DNA of 64,000 nucleotides from a bacterium D16-50. GTDB lineage: Bacteria > Bacillota > Clostridia > Lachnospirales > Lachnospiraceae. Shown piece by piece: positions 16,730 through 24,419 of this stretch; positions within the stretch are counted from its first letter, which is position 1; every line of letters begins with the position of its first letter. Below the pieces are notes generated by a model that saw only the letters and a list, made by a program, of their open reading frames with translations, ran no database searches and was not told the origin of the DNA. The stretch lies in the NCBI GenBank assembly GCA_003612485.1, contig RAZA01000006.1:62001-126000 (forward strand). The letters run 5' to 3'. The translations under genes were made by a program, and so were the position numbers.

Positions 16730-17866
16730 CTACACAAGTTTTGCACTTATATCATAGGCGAATATAATGTTGCACTGTCGATCCACCACAATGTCTTTAG
16801 AAACATCGCGCAATCTAAAATAAAGGTCATTATTATGTAATGAAGCAAAGTTATCTACAAAGTAAATAAAGGGCATATTTGAACATAACATTTTAGAGGG
16901 GATATGGTCATAAAGGCTAATATGTGGAGCGTCTCTTTGGGAAATAACAATCTTTTTTTGATTTATAATAGTCATTCCCAAGGCCGGAAAAAGTTGGATA
17001 TAATCTTCGGCATCAAGTAATGTACAAAAGTTAAATAAATAATATCCATATTGAAAGCAAAAATCGGTACTTTTAATCCAGCCATACATGTAATTAAAGC
17101 ATTCAAAAATATCAGCTTTTATTTTGTTCTTATTTTTTGCATAAAAGGCGGCTTTTGAGTCTTCGCGTAAATATTGAAAGTTTTCATATTTGGAATTGTG
17201 CTCATCTGTATTTCCTTTATGATATATTATAGATTTGCTTGATACCCAAGTTTCGTAACCTAATTCCGAAATCTTAATGGAATAATCATTATCACAGTAT
17301 ATATATGGCATCGTAGTGTCTATGCCATTAACCTTATCAAATAAATAATGAGGAGTAAGAAATACGGCACCACAAGCAGATTGTACTTTCCTATCTGCCA
17401 AAGTACTCGGATGATTATACGGAAGTTCTTTGCCTATATGAATGGTATTAAAACGATTATATCCCATTCCAAAATCCATAATTCTATTATTTAGCGGATT
17501 AATTATTTTTGCACTTAATACACCTATATTTTCATGTTGATTAAAGCATTCAATAAGGTTTTCAAGCCAATTTTCTGTATAAAATAAGTCGGGATCGCAA
17601 AAAAGCAAGTATTCTTTATTGGTTCGGCTAGCTCCATAGTTAATGGCTCCTGGCCAAAATAAATTTTCATTTATTTTGTATATATTATATTTAATGAAAG
17701 TTGTATCTGTTAATTCCAATTCGTAGGGGTTACTGTTATTCGCCACAATATTGATTTCGGGACAATGTCCATGTAAGGAGTCATCCAAAGTAAAAAGGCT
17801 CAGCTTTAACATTTCAATATTTTTGTGAAAGGGAATAATAATAGATATATTGTCCTTTGTAACCAT
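16730..17866 (-). CDS. Family 2 glycosyltransferase
   Basis: 378 residues, AT-rich like its partner gene. The N-terminal GT-A domain is clear: ISIIIPFHKNIEMLKLSLFTLD, VANNSN, then LLFCDPDLFY with the metal-binding D91-P-D93, and a long acceptor-side region including CGAVFLTPHYLFDKV and YIYCDNDYSIKISELG (the ED/DxD-like acceptor motif of rhamnosyltransferase-type enzymes). It would transfer a sugar to a surface polysaccharide or protein at the inner face of the membrane. It starts 42 bases inside the right inverted repeat, after a GGGGGGG ribosome site, and reads toward the nuclease-ATPase gene. A TATAAT box and a TTGTTC-like box lie just inside the repeat, so a weak own promoter is possible. 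Confidence 0.8.
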   Translation of the reverse strand: MVTKDNISIIIPFHKNIEMLKLSLFTLDDSLHGHCPEINIVANNSNPYELELTDTTFIKYNIYKINENLFWPGAINYGASRTNKEYLLFCDPDLFYTENWLENLIECFNQHENIGVLSAKIINPLNNRIMDFGMGYNRFNTIHIGKELPYNHPSTLADRKVQSACGAVFLTPHYLFDKVNGIDTTMPYIYCDNDYSIKISELGYETWVSSKSIIYHKGNTDEHNSKYENFQYLREDSKAAFYAKNKNKIKADIFECFNYMYGWIKSTDFCFQYGYYLFNFCTLLDAEDYIQLFPALGMTIINQKKIVISQRDAPHISLYDHIPSKMLCSNMPFIYFVDNFASLHNNDLYFRLRDVSKDIVVDRQCNIIFAYDISAKLV

Positions 17867-17908
17867 GCTTGTACCCCCCCAATTAGTATTATATATGCTG
17901 GAACAAGT

Positions 17909-18002
17909 ACTGGCAGACAGCTTTCTGTTAGCTCCCCACCCTCCGATAATAAGGAATTACCCATTACCCTACTCACCGGATAATCCTAAATTATCCTTCA
18001 TT
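17909..18002 (-). repeat. Right 94-bp inverted repeat, overlapping the recombinase stop codon
   Basis: Reverse complement of 13,021-13,114 without a mismatch. Its 19-base palindromic core (17,978-17,996) covers the stop codon of the recombinase gene, whose last three codons also lie in the repeat. Inversion between the two copies would therefore leave the recombinase protein unchanged. Confidence 0.95.
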
Positions 18003-18917
18003 CATCCTCATCAGATTCCTCGGATGCTTATGCATCAAAATATCTTTTTGCTTGGTGTTGGAGACGTGGGTGTAGATTTCTGTTGTGCTGATGGAGCTGT
18101 GTCCCAGCATCTTTTGGATGTAGCGGATATCCACATCTTGCTCCAGCAGGAGTGTGGCAAAGGAATGGCGAAACATGTGGGGCGTGATGTGCTGGCTGAG
18201 GCCGGCAAGGCCGGCATAGCGGCTGATCATAAAGCGGACGGACTGGTCTGAAAGCTTATGTCCAAGCCTATTTACGAAAAAGTATCCGCAAATTTCGATG
18301 TCCTTTTGGAAGGTTTCCTGATATATGTTTAAGGCCGAGATGACTTCAGGGTTGCCGATTTGGAGAATTCTTTCTTTGGAGCCTTTTCCGTAGATCAGGA
18401 TATTGCTGCTTTTCAAATCTATGTCGGAGGGCCTTAGAGAGCATAGCTCCGATATGCGGACTCCGGTGGCGAACAGTAATTCAATTACAGCAATATCGCG
18501 GATGCAGCATCGAAGCTGATATTGGGATTTGGCTTCTTCCTTTTGCGCATACAGCGTGGATAAAAAGGTCTGGATAGAATGGAAGGGGATGGTTTTAGGG
18601 AGAAGTTTGGCTTCTCTGAAGCGTATGTCCAGCTTTGCAAAGGGCGTTTCGGGCACCAGTTCTCTGTACTCCAGATAGTGGAAAAAGGCTTTTAGGCTTG
18701 CGATTTTGCGTTTGACAGTTTTAGGCTTGTATTGTTTGTGAAGATTGGTGATGAAGCTGTCAACAGTGGATTTGGATGCATAGTCATGGATATCAGGGCA
18801 AAAAAGCTTATATTGCCGAAGATCTATTTTGTAGGATTTTAAAGTTTTGGGATCCAGACGCTTGCGGAATTGGCAATATTCAAGGTATTCGTCGATGGCG
18901 CTGTTCAAGGGTTTCAT
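17991..18917 (-). CDS. Tyrosine recombinase (XerC/XerD family) next to the invertible segment
   Basis: Cuts and rejoins DNA at paired sites. 308 residues from the chosen ATG, which has GGAG 11 bases upstream; a longer frame starting at 19,040 would add 41 residues not usual in the family. The N-terminal SAM-like core-binding domain (PLNSAIDEYLEYCQF ... TVKRKIASLKAFFHYLE) is followed by the catalytic domain with the full set: R154 (ATGVRISELC), K in GKGSKER, H247 and R250 (TPHMFRHSF), H273 (LGHSS) and nucleophile Y282 (TEIYTHVS). The active site is intact. The gene ends inside the right inverted repeat, which is therefore its most likely substrate, as in linked invertase-switch systems. Confidence 0.9.
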   Translation of the reverse strand: MKPLNSAIDEYLEYCQFRKRLDPKTLKSYKIDLRQYKLFCPDIHDYASKSTVDSFITNLHKQYKPKTVKRKIASLKAFFHYLEYRELVPETPFAKLDIRFREAKLLPKTIPFHSIQTFLSTLYAQKEEAKSQYQLRCCIRDIAVIELLFATGVRISELCSLRPSDIDLKSSNILIYGKGSKERILQIGNPEVISALNIYQETFQKDIEICGYFFVNRLGHKLSDQSVRFMISRYAGLAGLSQHITPHMFRHSFATLLLEQDVDIRYIQKMLGHSSISTTEIYTHVSNTKQKDILMHKHPRNLMRMNEG

Positions 18918-18960
18918 ATGTAGATATTCTCCTTCGTATTTTTTATCATTATGAATCGTT

Positions 18961-18971
18961 GAAGGATAATT
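18961..18971 (+). promoter_or_regulatory. Third copy of the repeat's arm sequence upstream of the recombinase
   Basis: GAAGGATAATT occurs here, 44 bases before the recombinase start, and also at the outer edge of both 94-bp repeats (13,024-13,034 and its mirror). It includes one arm of the palindromic core. It may be a binding site through which the recombinase limits its own expression; an 11-base match by chance in an AT-rich region cannot be excluded. Confidence 0.35.
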
Positions 18972-19145
18972 GTCCAGCTTGAGTATTTTTCTGGATAACG
19001 TATAATAAATTTCGCAAATTAATTTCAAAAAAATAGACATGATCTATAGCCGTTTGGTAGAATTAAGTCACCACAACAAAACCTACAAATGGAGGTCAAT
19101 TTGTACCATAAGATAAAGCGGACCGGATACGGCAGAACGGAAGAG

Positions 19146-19298
19146 CAGCCCAAACAAGCAGGACAAGCAAAACGAGCAAAGCAGCCCAAACAAGCAGGAC
19201 AAGCAAAACGAGCAGAGCAGCCAAAACAAGCAGGGCAGCCAAAACAAGCAGAATAGCGAAAACAGACAAAACAAACAACACAGCCAAAACAAACACAA
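19146..19298. repeat. Degenerate 9-bp tandem repeat array
   Basis: About 17 units of 9 bases related to CAAGCARAA / CAGCCCAAA, with a larger period of 36 bases visible at the left end. Being a multiple of three, it leaves frames open on both strands, but the resulting leucine-cysteine-phenylalanine string is not a credible protein. Confidence 0.8.
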
Positions 19299-19344
19299 CA
19301 GCCCCCATCACCGGCCCATTGTGGCCGGCGATGGGGGCTGTTTT
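19299..19344 (+). terminator. Strong hairpin, probably a two-way terminator
   Basis: CAGCCCCCATC pairs with GATGGGGGCTG, with an inner GGCC/GGCC extension, then TTTT on the plus strand. It lies between the recombinase start and the 3' end of the next minus-strand gene and probably ends that gene's transcript. Confidence 0.65.
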
Positions 19345-19434
19345 ACCCTCTGCAGTTCATATGATACAAACCGTATCCACGGTTTAGTCTGTTAGATTGC
19401 TTCATCCCTGCAGCAATGCCCTTGCAGCGGTGTC

Positions 19435-20097
19435 TTATTTTTCCGTGGTAGGATCGGCAGGATTGGGCGTGGAAGGCGTGGTAGAAGTGGTCTTCTTTGC
19501 TTCCTCGGCCATCTTGTCAAATTTCTCCATAACTGCTTCGTAGGTGCGCTGGGAAATGTCGGGCAGGTCGCCGCCCCAGGTCTTGCCGGCTCTCTTGAAG
19601 CCCTTTTCAAAAGCAGCGCGCATATCTTCGATCTTGTCAGGATCGCCGCCGGTCAGAGCCTTGGCGAAATCAATGATTCTATCGGAAGTCTGGTTCACGC
19701 CCCAGTAGCCGTCCTCTGCAATGTCGGCCTGAGCCTGCGCCCTGGTAGCAGGATCCACAGTGAAATTGCCGCTTCTTAAGAAGGACCAGATATCGTTGGC
19801 TTTGCCGTAGGTATTGGCCTGCTGCGACATCATCTTCTCTACCAGACTGCGCATCTGGGCGGTGCGGGCGTCTGCGTCAGCCTTCATCTTGTTGATCAGA
19901 TTGGTGTCAGGAGTATATGTCTTCTTTGTGGAAGCAGCACTGGTTTCCTTGGAAGGCTCGTATACGGCGCCGGCTCCTGCAGAAGTGCCTTCTGTTTTGG
20001 TATTTTCGGTAGCGGCAGCGTTCGTCTTCACGTTCTCCGTAGCTGAATAGCTGTAGGGAGCCGTTGTCTGGCTTGATGTAACTCCGTTTACACTCAT
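19435..20097 (-). CDS. Conserved Lachnospiraceae protein with Ser/Thr-rich head, function unknown
   Basis: 220 residues from an ATG preceded by AGGAGG. The first 70 residues are Ser/Thr/Ala-rich and probably unstructured (MSVNGVTSSQTTAPYSYS); the remainder is a conserved helical domain with QMRSLVEKMMSQQANTYG, AQADIAEDGYWGVNQTSDRI, FAKALTGGDPDKIEDM and GFKRAGKTWGGDLPDIS. The same domain occurs in proteins of motile Clostridia and resembles the LafX-type lateral-flagellum accessory proteins, but no flagellar genes are here and the function is unknown. No signal peptide. It ends in a Thr/Pro-rich tail. Confidence 0.6.
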   Translation of the reverse strand: MSVNGVTSSQTTAPYSYSATENVKTNAAATENTKTEGTSAGAGAVYEPSKETSAASTKKTYTPDTNLINKMKADADARTAQMRSLVEKMMSQQANTYGKANDIWSFLRSGNFTVDPATRAQAQADIAEDGYWGVNQTSDRIIDFAKALTGGDPDKIEDMRAAFEKGFKRAGKTWGGDLPDISQRTYEAVMEKFDKMAEEAKKTTSTTPSTPNPADPTTEK

Positions 20098-20262
20098 AGT
20101 ATCCTCCTTCTGGCGAATGGTTCCTTCGCCTTGTATGTCCGGTTCGGACACATCATCCTTGATTTAATTGAAATAGAAAATCACGAATAGCGCATACTTC
20201 TATTTACGTCTACCAAATATTTCGGCATATGCAATTGGAATATTTAGCCTATTTCCAATAAA

Positions 20263-20697
20263 TTATGTAGATTTTGAGAGGGGATGCGCCATAATTTCCA
20301 TGATGCAGTGGGAGAAGGGCTCCCCCTGAGCGGTCAAGCTGTATTCCATGCGGATATCCAGCCTCTCATCCTCCCTCAGGAACTCCATTTTTTTCGTGCG
20401 GATCCCCATTTTCATACTTCCGTAGGGAGTGGCATAGTCGGTGAGGTATTCCTTGCCCTCCTGAAAAACCATTCGGGTGCGGACGGCTCCGTTCTTGGTG
20501 ATCTCCAGAACAGAGTCTTTTAATTTGATGCAGCACTTTGCAGCTGAACCGTTCTGGTCCAAAGGCTCCTGATACAAGAGATAGAGGCTGCCGGCCCTTG
20601 TGTAGCATTCGGACTCCACAGTGATCTCGGTGAGGGTTTCCTCCCCCTCCTCCGTGCGCTGCCTGCCGGTTAAAGTCAGATGAACTATGTCTGCCAT
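20263..20697 (-). CDS. DUF1934 family beta-barrel protein
   Basis: 144 residues from an ATG 5 bases after GGGAGG. The pattern of alternating strands (VHLTLTGRQRTEEGEETLTEITVES, GSLYLLYQE, CIKLKDSVLEITKNGAVRTRMVFQEG, TPYGSMKMGIRTK, RLDIRMEYSL) matches DUF1934 (YwiB-like) lipocalin-type barrels, widespread in Firmicutes, cytoplasmic and of unknown function. The conserved TPYGSM motif is present. The gene lies 57 bases downstream of murI on the same strand. Confidence 0.8.
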   Translation of the reverse strand: MADIVHLTLTGRQRTEEGEETLTEITVESECYTRAGSLYLLYQEPLDQNGSAAKCCIKLKDSVLEITKNGAVRTRMVFQEGKEYLTDYATPYGSMKMGIRTKKMEFLREDERLDIRMEYSLTAQGEPFSHCIMEIMAHPLSKST

Positions 20698-20754
20698 AAA
20701 AACCTCCCCATAGGAAAAATCCGGAATCATAAGGCGCAGGCTTTCCGCTTCAGA

Positions 20755-21603
20755 TCAGTATTCCTCGATATTTACCGCCTTTGCGGAGAGGATTCCGTAC
20801 TTGATAATGGAATTGGCAAAATGAACAAACTTTTCTGCTTTGTCGCTGACATAGAACTGATAACGATTGCTGCCCAGCCCCAGAGGCTCTTCGTCAAGCA
20901 GATCCAGCTGGCCCAGCATTTCCTTAAGCTCCCTTGCGGTTTCGTAGGCCGGATTCACCAGCCTGACGCCCTCCCCCATGATTCTGCCCAAAGTGGAGCG
21001 GATCAGGGGATAATGGGTGCAGCCCAGTATCAGCGTGTCGATGTCGATGTCGATAAGCTCCGTCAGATACCTGCGGGCGATCTCGTCGGTGACGGGATCC
21101 TCCAGCAGCCCCTCCTCCACCAGAGGAACGAATAGGGGACAAGCCTTGCCGTAGATGGTTATGTCTCTGTTCAGGTTCTGTATGTACTTGGTGTAGATCT
21201 GGCTGCCGATGGTGGCCTCCGTGCCTATGACCCCGATTCGGCCGTTTCTGGTGGCCTCCCAGGCAGCTTTGGCGCCGGGTTTCACCACATCGATGATGGG
21301 AATGTCTATGTCCCTCTCCAGCGCGTCCAGAGCGCACGCGCTGGCAGTGTTGCACGCCACCACGATGGTCTTCACCTGAAAAGTTCGGAGGAACCGCACA
21401 ATCTGTTCCGAGAACCGGGTAACGGTCTCTTTGGACTTGCTCCCATAGGGAACCCGGGCGGTATCTCCGAAATATATGATTTTTTCATTGGGAATCTGGC
21501 GTATGATCTCCCGCGCCACAGTGAGCCCGCCTACGCCGGAATCGAAGACTCCAATAGGGGCGTCCTTTTTTAAAAGGCTTCTATTTATCTGCTTCCCTGC
21601 CAT
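20755..21603 (-). CDS. murI: Glutamate racemase
   Basis: Makes D-glutamate for peptidoglycan from L-glutamate, without cofactor. 282 residues, normal length. Signatures: IGVFDSGVGGLTV (catalytic Asp and Ser), GDTARVPYG, the first catalytic cysteine C84 in VACNTAS, TEATIGS, and the second catalytic cysteine C195 in LGCTHYPL. Start overlaps the end of the upstream small membrane-protein gene by 23 bases, so the two are probably translated together. Confidence 0.95.
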   Translation of the reverse strand: MAGKQINRSLLKKDAPIGVFDSGVGGLTVAREIIRQIPNEKIIYFGDTARVPYGSKSKETVTRFSEQIVRFLRTFQVKTIVVACNTASACALDALERDIDIPIIDVVKPGAKAAWEATRNGRIGVIGTEATIGSQIYTKYIQNLNRDITIYGKACPLFVPLVEEGLLEDPVTDEIARRYLTELIDIDIDTLILGCTHYPLIRSTLGRIMGEGVRLVNPAYETARELKEMLGQLDLLDEEPLGLGSNRYQFYVSDKAEKFVHFANSIIKYGILSAKAVNIEEY

Positions 21604-21868
21604 GAAAGGCCTCCCAAAATAAATTTAAGTTTGCCAGCAGTTTGCTCCGGAAAGTGATTTTGTCCCGCCCTGCATGCACTAGATCAAGATAGAGGCTGCC
21701 GTCCAAGTCCCAGTCATCAGGGAGGTCAGAAAGGTTGCCGTTCTCGTCCACTGTCTTTATGTCTAAGGTGTCAGGCGTCAGAACCAGTTCCGGGTAGAGA
21801 AATCCCCACCAGCCCAGCATGGCGCACATGCTTATGATGATCTGAAATCCGATCCGTCTTTTTTTCAT
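21581..21868 (-). CDS. Small membrane-anchored protein upstream of murI
   Basis: 95 residues. One N-terminal membrane helix or signal anchor (IGFQIIISMCAMLGWWGFLYPEL), then an acidic extracytoplasmic segment (TLDIKTVDENGNLSDLPDDWDLDGSLYLDL) and a basic end. I do not recognise a family; the position directly before and overlapping murI is the main clue and hints at a cell-wall link, no more. The start follows GGGGGTTATCGG. Confidence 0.55.
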   Translation of the reverse strand: MKKRRIGFQIIISMCAMLGWWGFLYPELVLTPDTLDIKTVDENGNLSDLPDDWDLDGSLYLDLVHAGRDKITFRSKLLANLNLFWEAFHGREADK

Positions 21869-22077
21869 CCGATAACCCCCTTGCCGTTTGCCGCGGCACA
21901 AAGCGATAGATCTGCTTCTGCAGTATATCTGCTTCTGCGATAGATCTGCTTGTTGTGAAAGGCCGTCCTATGGGCCTAATGGGATTATTGCCGGATTTGT
22001 TCGGATTATTCAACCAGCTTGTCAATGGCGCTGTCAGCTGCTGTTATTTTATGCGCCTTGGCAGGCGTTTCATGCAT

Positions 22078-22758
22078 CTATAACTTTCTGCCGTTCTTCC
22101 GATCCAGACGTATCTGGCGGATGATGGCCTTTTTCTGGTTGTCGATATGGGTTCTGGCAGCGGCGGCAGCCGTATCCTTGTCCTTGTTGAGAATGCTCTG
22201 GTAGATGATCTTGTGTTCTTCCACCAGTCTTTCATGCTGACTGCTGTCCTTGATATATTCAAAGCGGTAGCGGTACATCTGCTCCGCCAGATTGTTCACC
22301 ATCTGGATCAGACGCTGGTTTCCGGTTGCCTGCAGGATGATGTCGTGAAGGGCCACGTCGGCCTGAGCGATTCGCTGGGCATCCCTGCCGGCCACGCACT
22401 GTTCAAACTGGCCGCAGGCATCCTTCAGGGCGGCGAGCCCCTCCTCGGAGATCCGGTCGCAGGCAAGTTCCGCACAGAGCGCATCCAGCGTCCTCCGGAC
22501 TTCCAGTACGTCGCTCATGCTCTTCTCGGTGATCTGGGCCACTTCTGCGCCCCGCCTCGGAATCATGGTCACCAGCCCTTCCAGCTCCAGCTTGCGGATG
22601 GCCTCCCGAATGGGCGTGCGGCTCACTCCCAGCTTATCCGCCAGATGGATTTCCATAAGGCGTTCTCCGGGCTTTAACTCACCGGTGAGGATGGCTTGAC
22701 GCAATGTGTTGAATACCAGATCGCGGAGCGGTAGATCCGCTTGTAAAGAAAGCTGCAT
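22078..22758 (-). CDS. GntR family transcriptional regulator, FadR/FCD type
   Basis: 226 residues. Residues about 10-75 are the GntR winged helix (LRDLVFNTLRQAILTGELKPGERLMEIHLADKLGVSRTPIREAIRKLELEGLV), residues 85-215 the all-helical FCD ligand-binding domain with the metal ligands in ADVALHDIILQATGN and VEEHKIIYQSI. It lies 16 bases after ispE on the same strand and so is co-transcribed, an arrangement found in several Clostridia. The regulated genes and the ligand are not evident. Confidence 0.88.
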   Translation of the reverse strand: MQLSLQADLPLRDLVFNTLRQAILTGELKPGERLMEIHLADKLGVSRTPIREAIRKLELEGLVTMIPRRGAEVAQITEKSMSDVLEVRRTLDALCAELACDRISEEGLAALKDACGQFEQCVAGRDAQRIAQADVALHDIILQATGNQRLIQMVNNLAEQMYRYRFEYIKDSSQHERLVEEHKIIYQSILNKDKDTAAAAARTHIDNQKKAIIRQIRLDRKNGRKL

Positions 22759-22774
22759 GGCAATCCTCCTTGTG

Positions 22775-23635
22775 TTAGATGGGCCTGACCAGAAATGCTT
22801 GTTCCAGACCCTCCTGCCGCAGACTGTCCAGAGCGGCCTTTGCGGATGCCTCCTGCCCCTGAGGGAAGATGCCGAATACTGTTGGGCCGCTGCCGCTCAT
22901 GAGACTGCCTGCCGCCCCCAGACTGCGCATTCTGTCCTTTATGGTGCGGATGACGGGATGGGCAGGGACGGTGACAGCCTCCAGAACATTTTCCATGCGA
23001 GCCAGAACGCCTGCCAGATCCTTGGCGGAAAGAGCGCCTACAATGCCGTCTATATCCGGATGCCCAGTGAGCTCCTGAGCGTCGAGACTCTGGTAGACAG
23101 ATTTTGTGGAAACGCTGATTTTCGGAGTGACTGTAAGAATATGGCAGTCCGGAAGAGGCGGGAGGGCCGTGAGCTTTTCTCCGATGCCTTCTGCCAGAGC
23201 GGTGCCTCCCATAAGGCAGTAGGGAACGTCGGCGCCGATTGAAACGCCGTATTCCATCAGCCGCTTTTGGGGAAGATTCAGGTCAAACAGACGGCACACT
23301 CCCTTCAGGGCTGCCGCGGCATCCGTGCTGCCGCCGGCCATGCCTGCCGCAATGGGAATGTTTTTCTTTAGATGTATGCCGACGCCGGAGGATATATTGC
23401 ACTCCTTCAGCAGCAGCGCGGCGGCCTTATAGATCAGGTTGTTTTCATCCAAAGGAAGCTCACTGGAATCGGAGGTGACAGAAATGCCCTTGCGGATCCT
23501 CCTGAAAGTAAGCTCATCCCATAGATCGATGCTCTGCATGATCATTTTTACCTGATGGTAGCCGTTGGGCAGACGGCCTATAACGTCCAGTCCCAGATTG
23601 ATTTTGGCATATGCCCTGATGCTGAATTCGTCCAT
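22775..23635 (-). CDS. ispE: 4-diphosphocytidyl-2-C-methyl-D-erythritol kinase
   Basis: Phosphorylates the 2-hydroxyl of CDP-methylerythritol in the MEP isoprenoid pathway. 286 residues of the GHMP kinase fold: AYAKINLGLDVIGRLPNGYH with the substrate Lys and Asp near the start, the ATP-binding KNIPIAAGMAGGSTDAAAAL near residue 90, and the C-terminal SLMSGSGPTVFGIF motif near residue 250. The length is typical. First gene of the ispE-gntR pair. Confidence 0.95.
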   Translation of the reverse strand: MDEFSIRAYAKINLGLDVIGRLPNGYHQVKMIMQSIDLWDELTFRRIRKGISVTSDSSELPLDENNLIYKAAALLLKECNISSGVGIHLKKNIPIAAGMAGGSTDAAAALKGVCRLFDLNLPQKRLMEYGVSIGADVPYCLMGGTALAEGIGEKLTALPPLPDCHILTVTPKISVSTKSVYQSLDAQELTGHPDIDGIVGALSAKDLAGVLARMENVLEAVTVPAHPVIRTIKDRMRSLGAAGSLMSGSGPTVFGIFPQGQEASAKAALDSLRQEGLEQAFLVRPI

Positions 23636-23725
23636 TTATGTCTCCATGCCCCGGGCCGGCGGGGCGGCTTTTGCCGATTGATGAAAAATTGATTTGCTTT
23701 GTCCCGCCTCAGATCTAAACCGGAA

Positions 23726-24205
23726 TCACTTCAGGGGCTTTGCGCCTGCCTTTTCCTGAGCGGATTCCAAGGCCCTTTTGAACCAGCCCTTCTTCTTGGC
23801 GGGGACATTGGACTGGGACTTGCCGTGAAGCCCCTTTACGCTCAGAACATAGATGCCGCTCACTACCGCCTTGACCTCCTTTTTTGTGGGGACGGTGTCG
23901 AAAATCTTTTCGTCACAGATCAGAGACATGATCTGGGGTCCGATTTTCACTTTGACGATAGGGAGCTTCGACCCTCTCATGAGCTTGGGAGTCTGATCCA
24001 GAACGATCTGAGGCAGCCCTGCGTCCCTCAGCTTCATCCTTTTCTTGTCGATGATCAGCATGGAGACATTCTGCTTGTTGGCCTCCAGCATGGCCTGCTG
24101 TTCATCCTGCTTTTTCTTTGCTCTCTTTCCCAGAAAGTATAATGCGATAATCGATGCGACGATTACCACCGATATCACGATCAATACAATCATCCATGGT
24201 TTCAT
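23726..24205 (-). CDS. Conserved membrane-anchored protein, function unknown
   Basis: 159 residues. An N-terminal membrane helix (MIVLIVISVVIVASIIALYFLG) is followed by a basic, helical stretch (KRAKKKQDEQQAMLEANKQ) and a small beta-rich domain (NVSMLIIDKKRMKLRDAGLPQIVLDQ ... VKVKIGPQIMSLICDEKIFDTVPTKKEVKAVVSGIYV). The tail is basic. It looks conserved rather than random and is probably a cytoplasmic domain tethered to the membrane, but I cannot name a family. ATG follows AGGAGGCTAC. Confidence 0.6.
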   Translation of the reverse strand: MKPWMIVLIVISVVIVASIIALYFLGKRAKKKQDEQQAMLEANKQNVSMLIIDKKRMKLRDAGLPQIVLDQTPKLMRGSKLPIVKVKIGPQIMSLICDEKIFDTVPTKKEVKAVVSGIYVLSVKGLHGKSQSNVPAKKKGWFKRALESAQEKAGAKPLK

Positions 24206-24419
24206 AAAATGTAGCCTCCTATACGTCCGTTGCTTATTTTTTCCATTTTAACACAGAAGACCCGGGATAGGCAAGGATAAGCATTCAATTTTTGAAAAGA
24301 AAAAGCTTTCCATCGGCAGGTTAATGTGGTATATATAAGAGATGGGGCAAAGGTGTGCGCCCTCCGGCAGAAGGCGGATTTTTAGGGAACCCTCCGCTGC
24401 CGGGAGTCAGGAGGAGATT

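Noticed and set aside
17850-18251. Open frame across the right inverted repeat giving LLAPHPPIIRNYPLPYSPDNPKL, shared with a minus-strand frame at the left repeat
   Set aside because: The shared peptide is only the translation of the 94-bp repeat on the strand opposite the recombinase; no start signals.
19083-19311. Minus-strand Leu/Cys/Phe-rich small proteins
   Set aside because: Translation of the 9-bp repeat array; low complexity and unsupported by a ribosome site.
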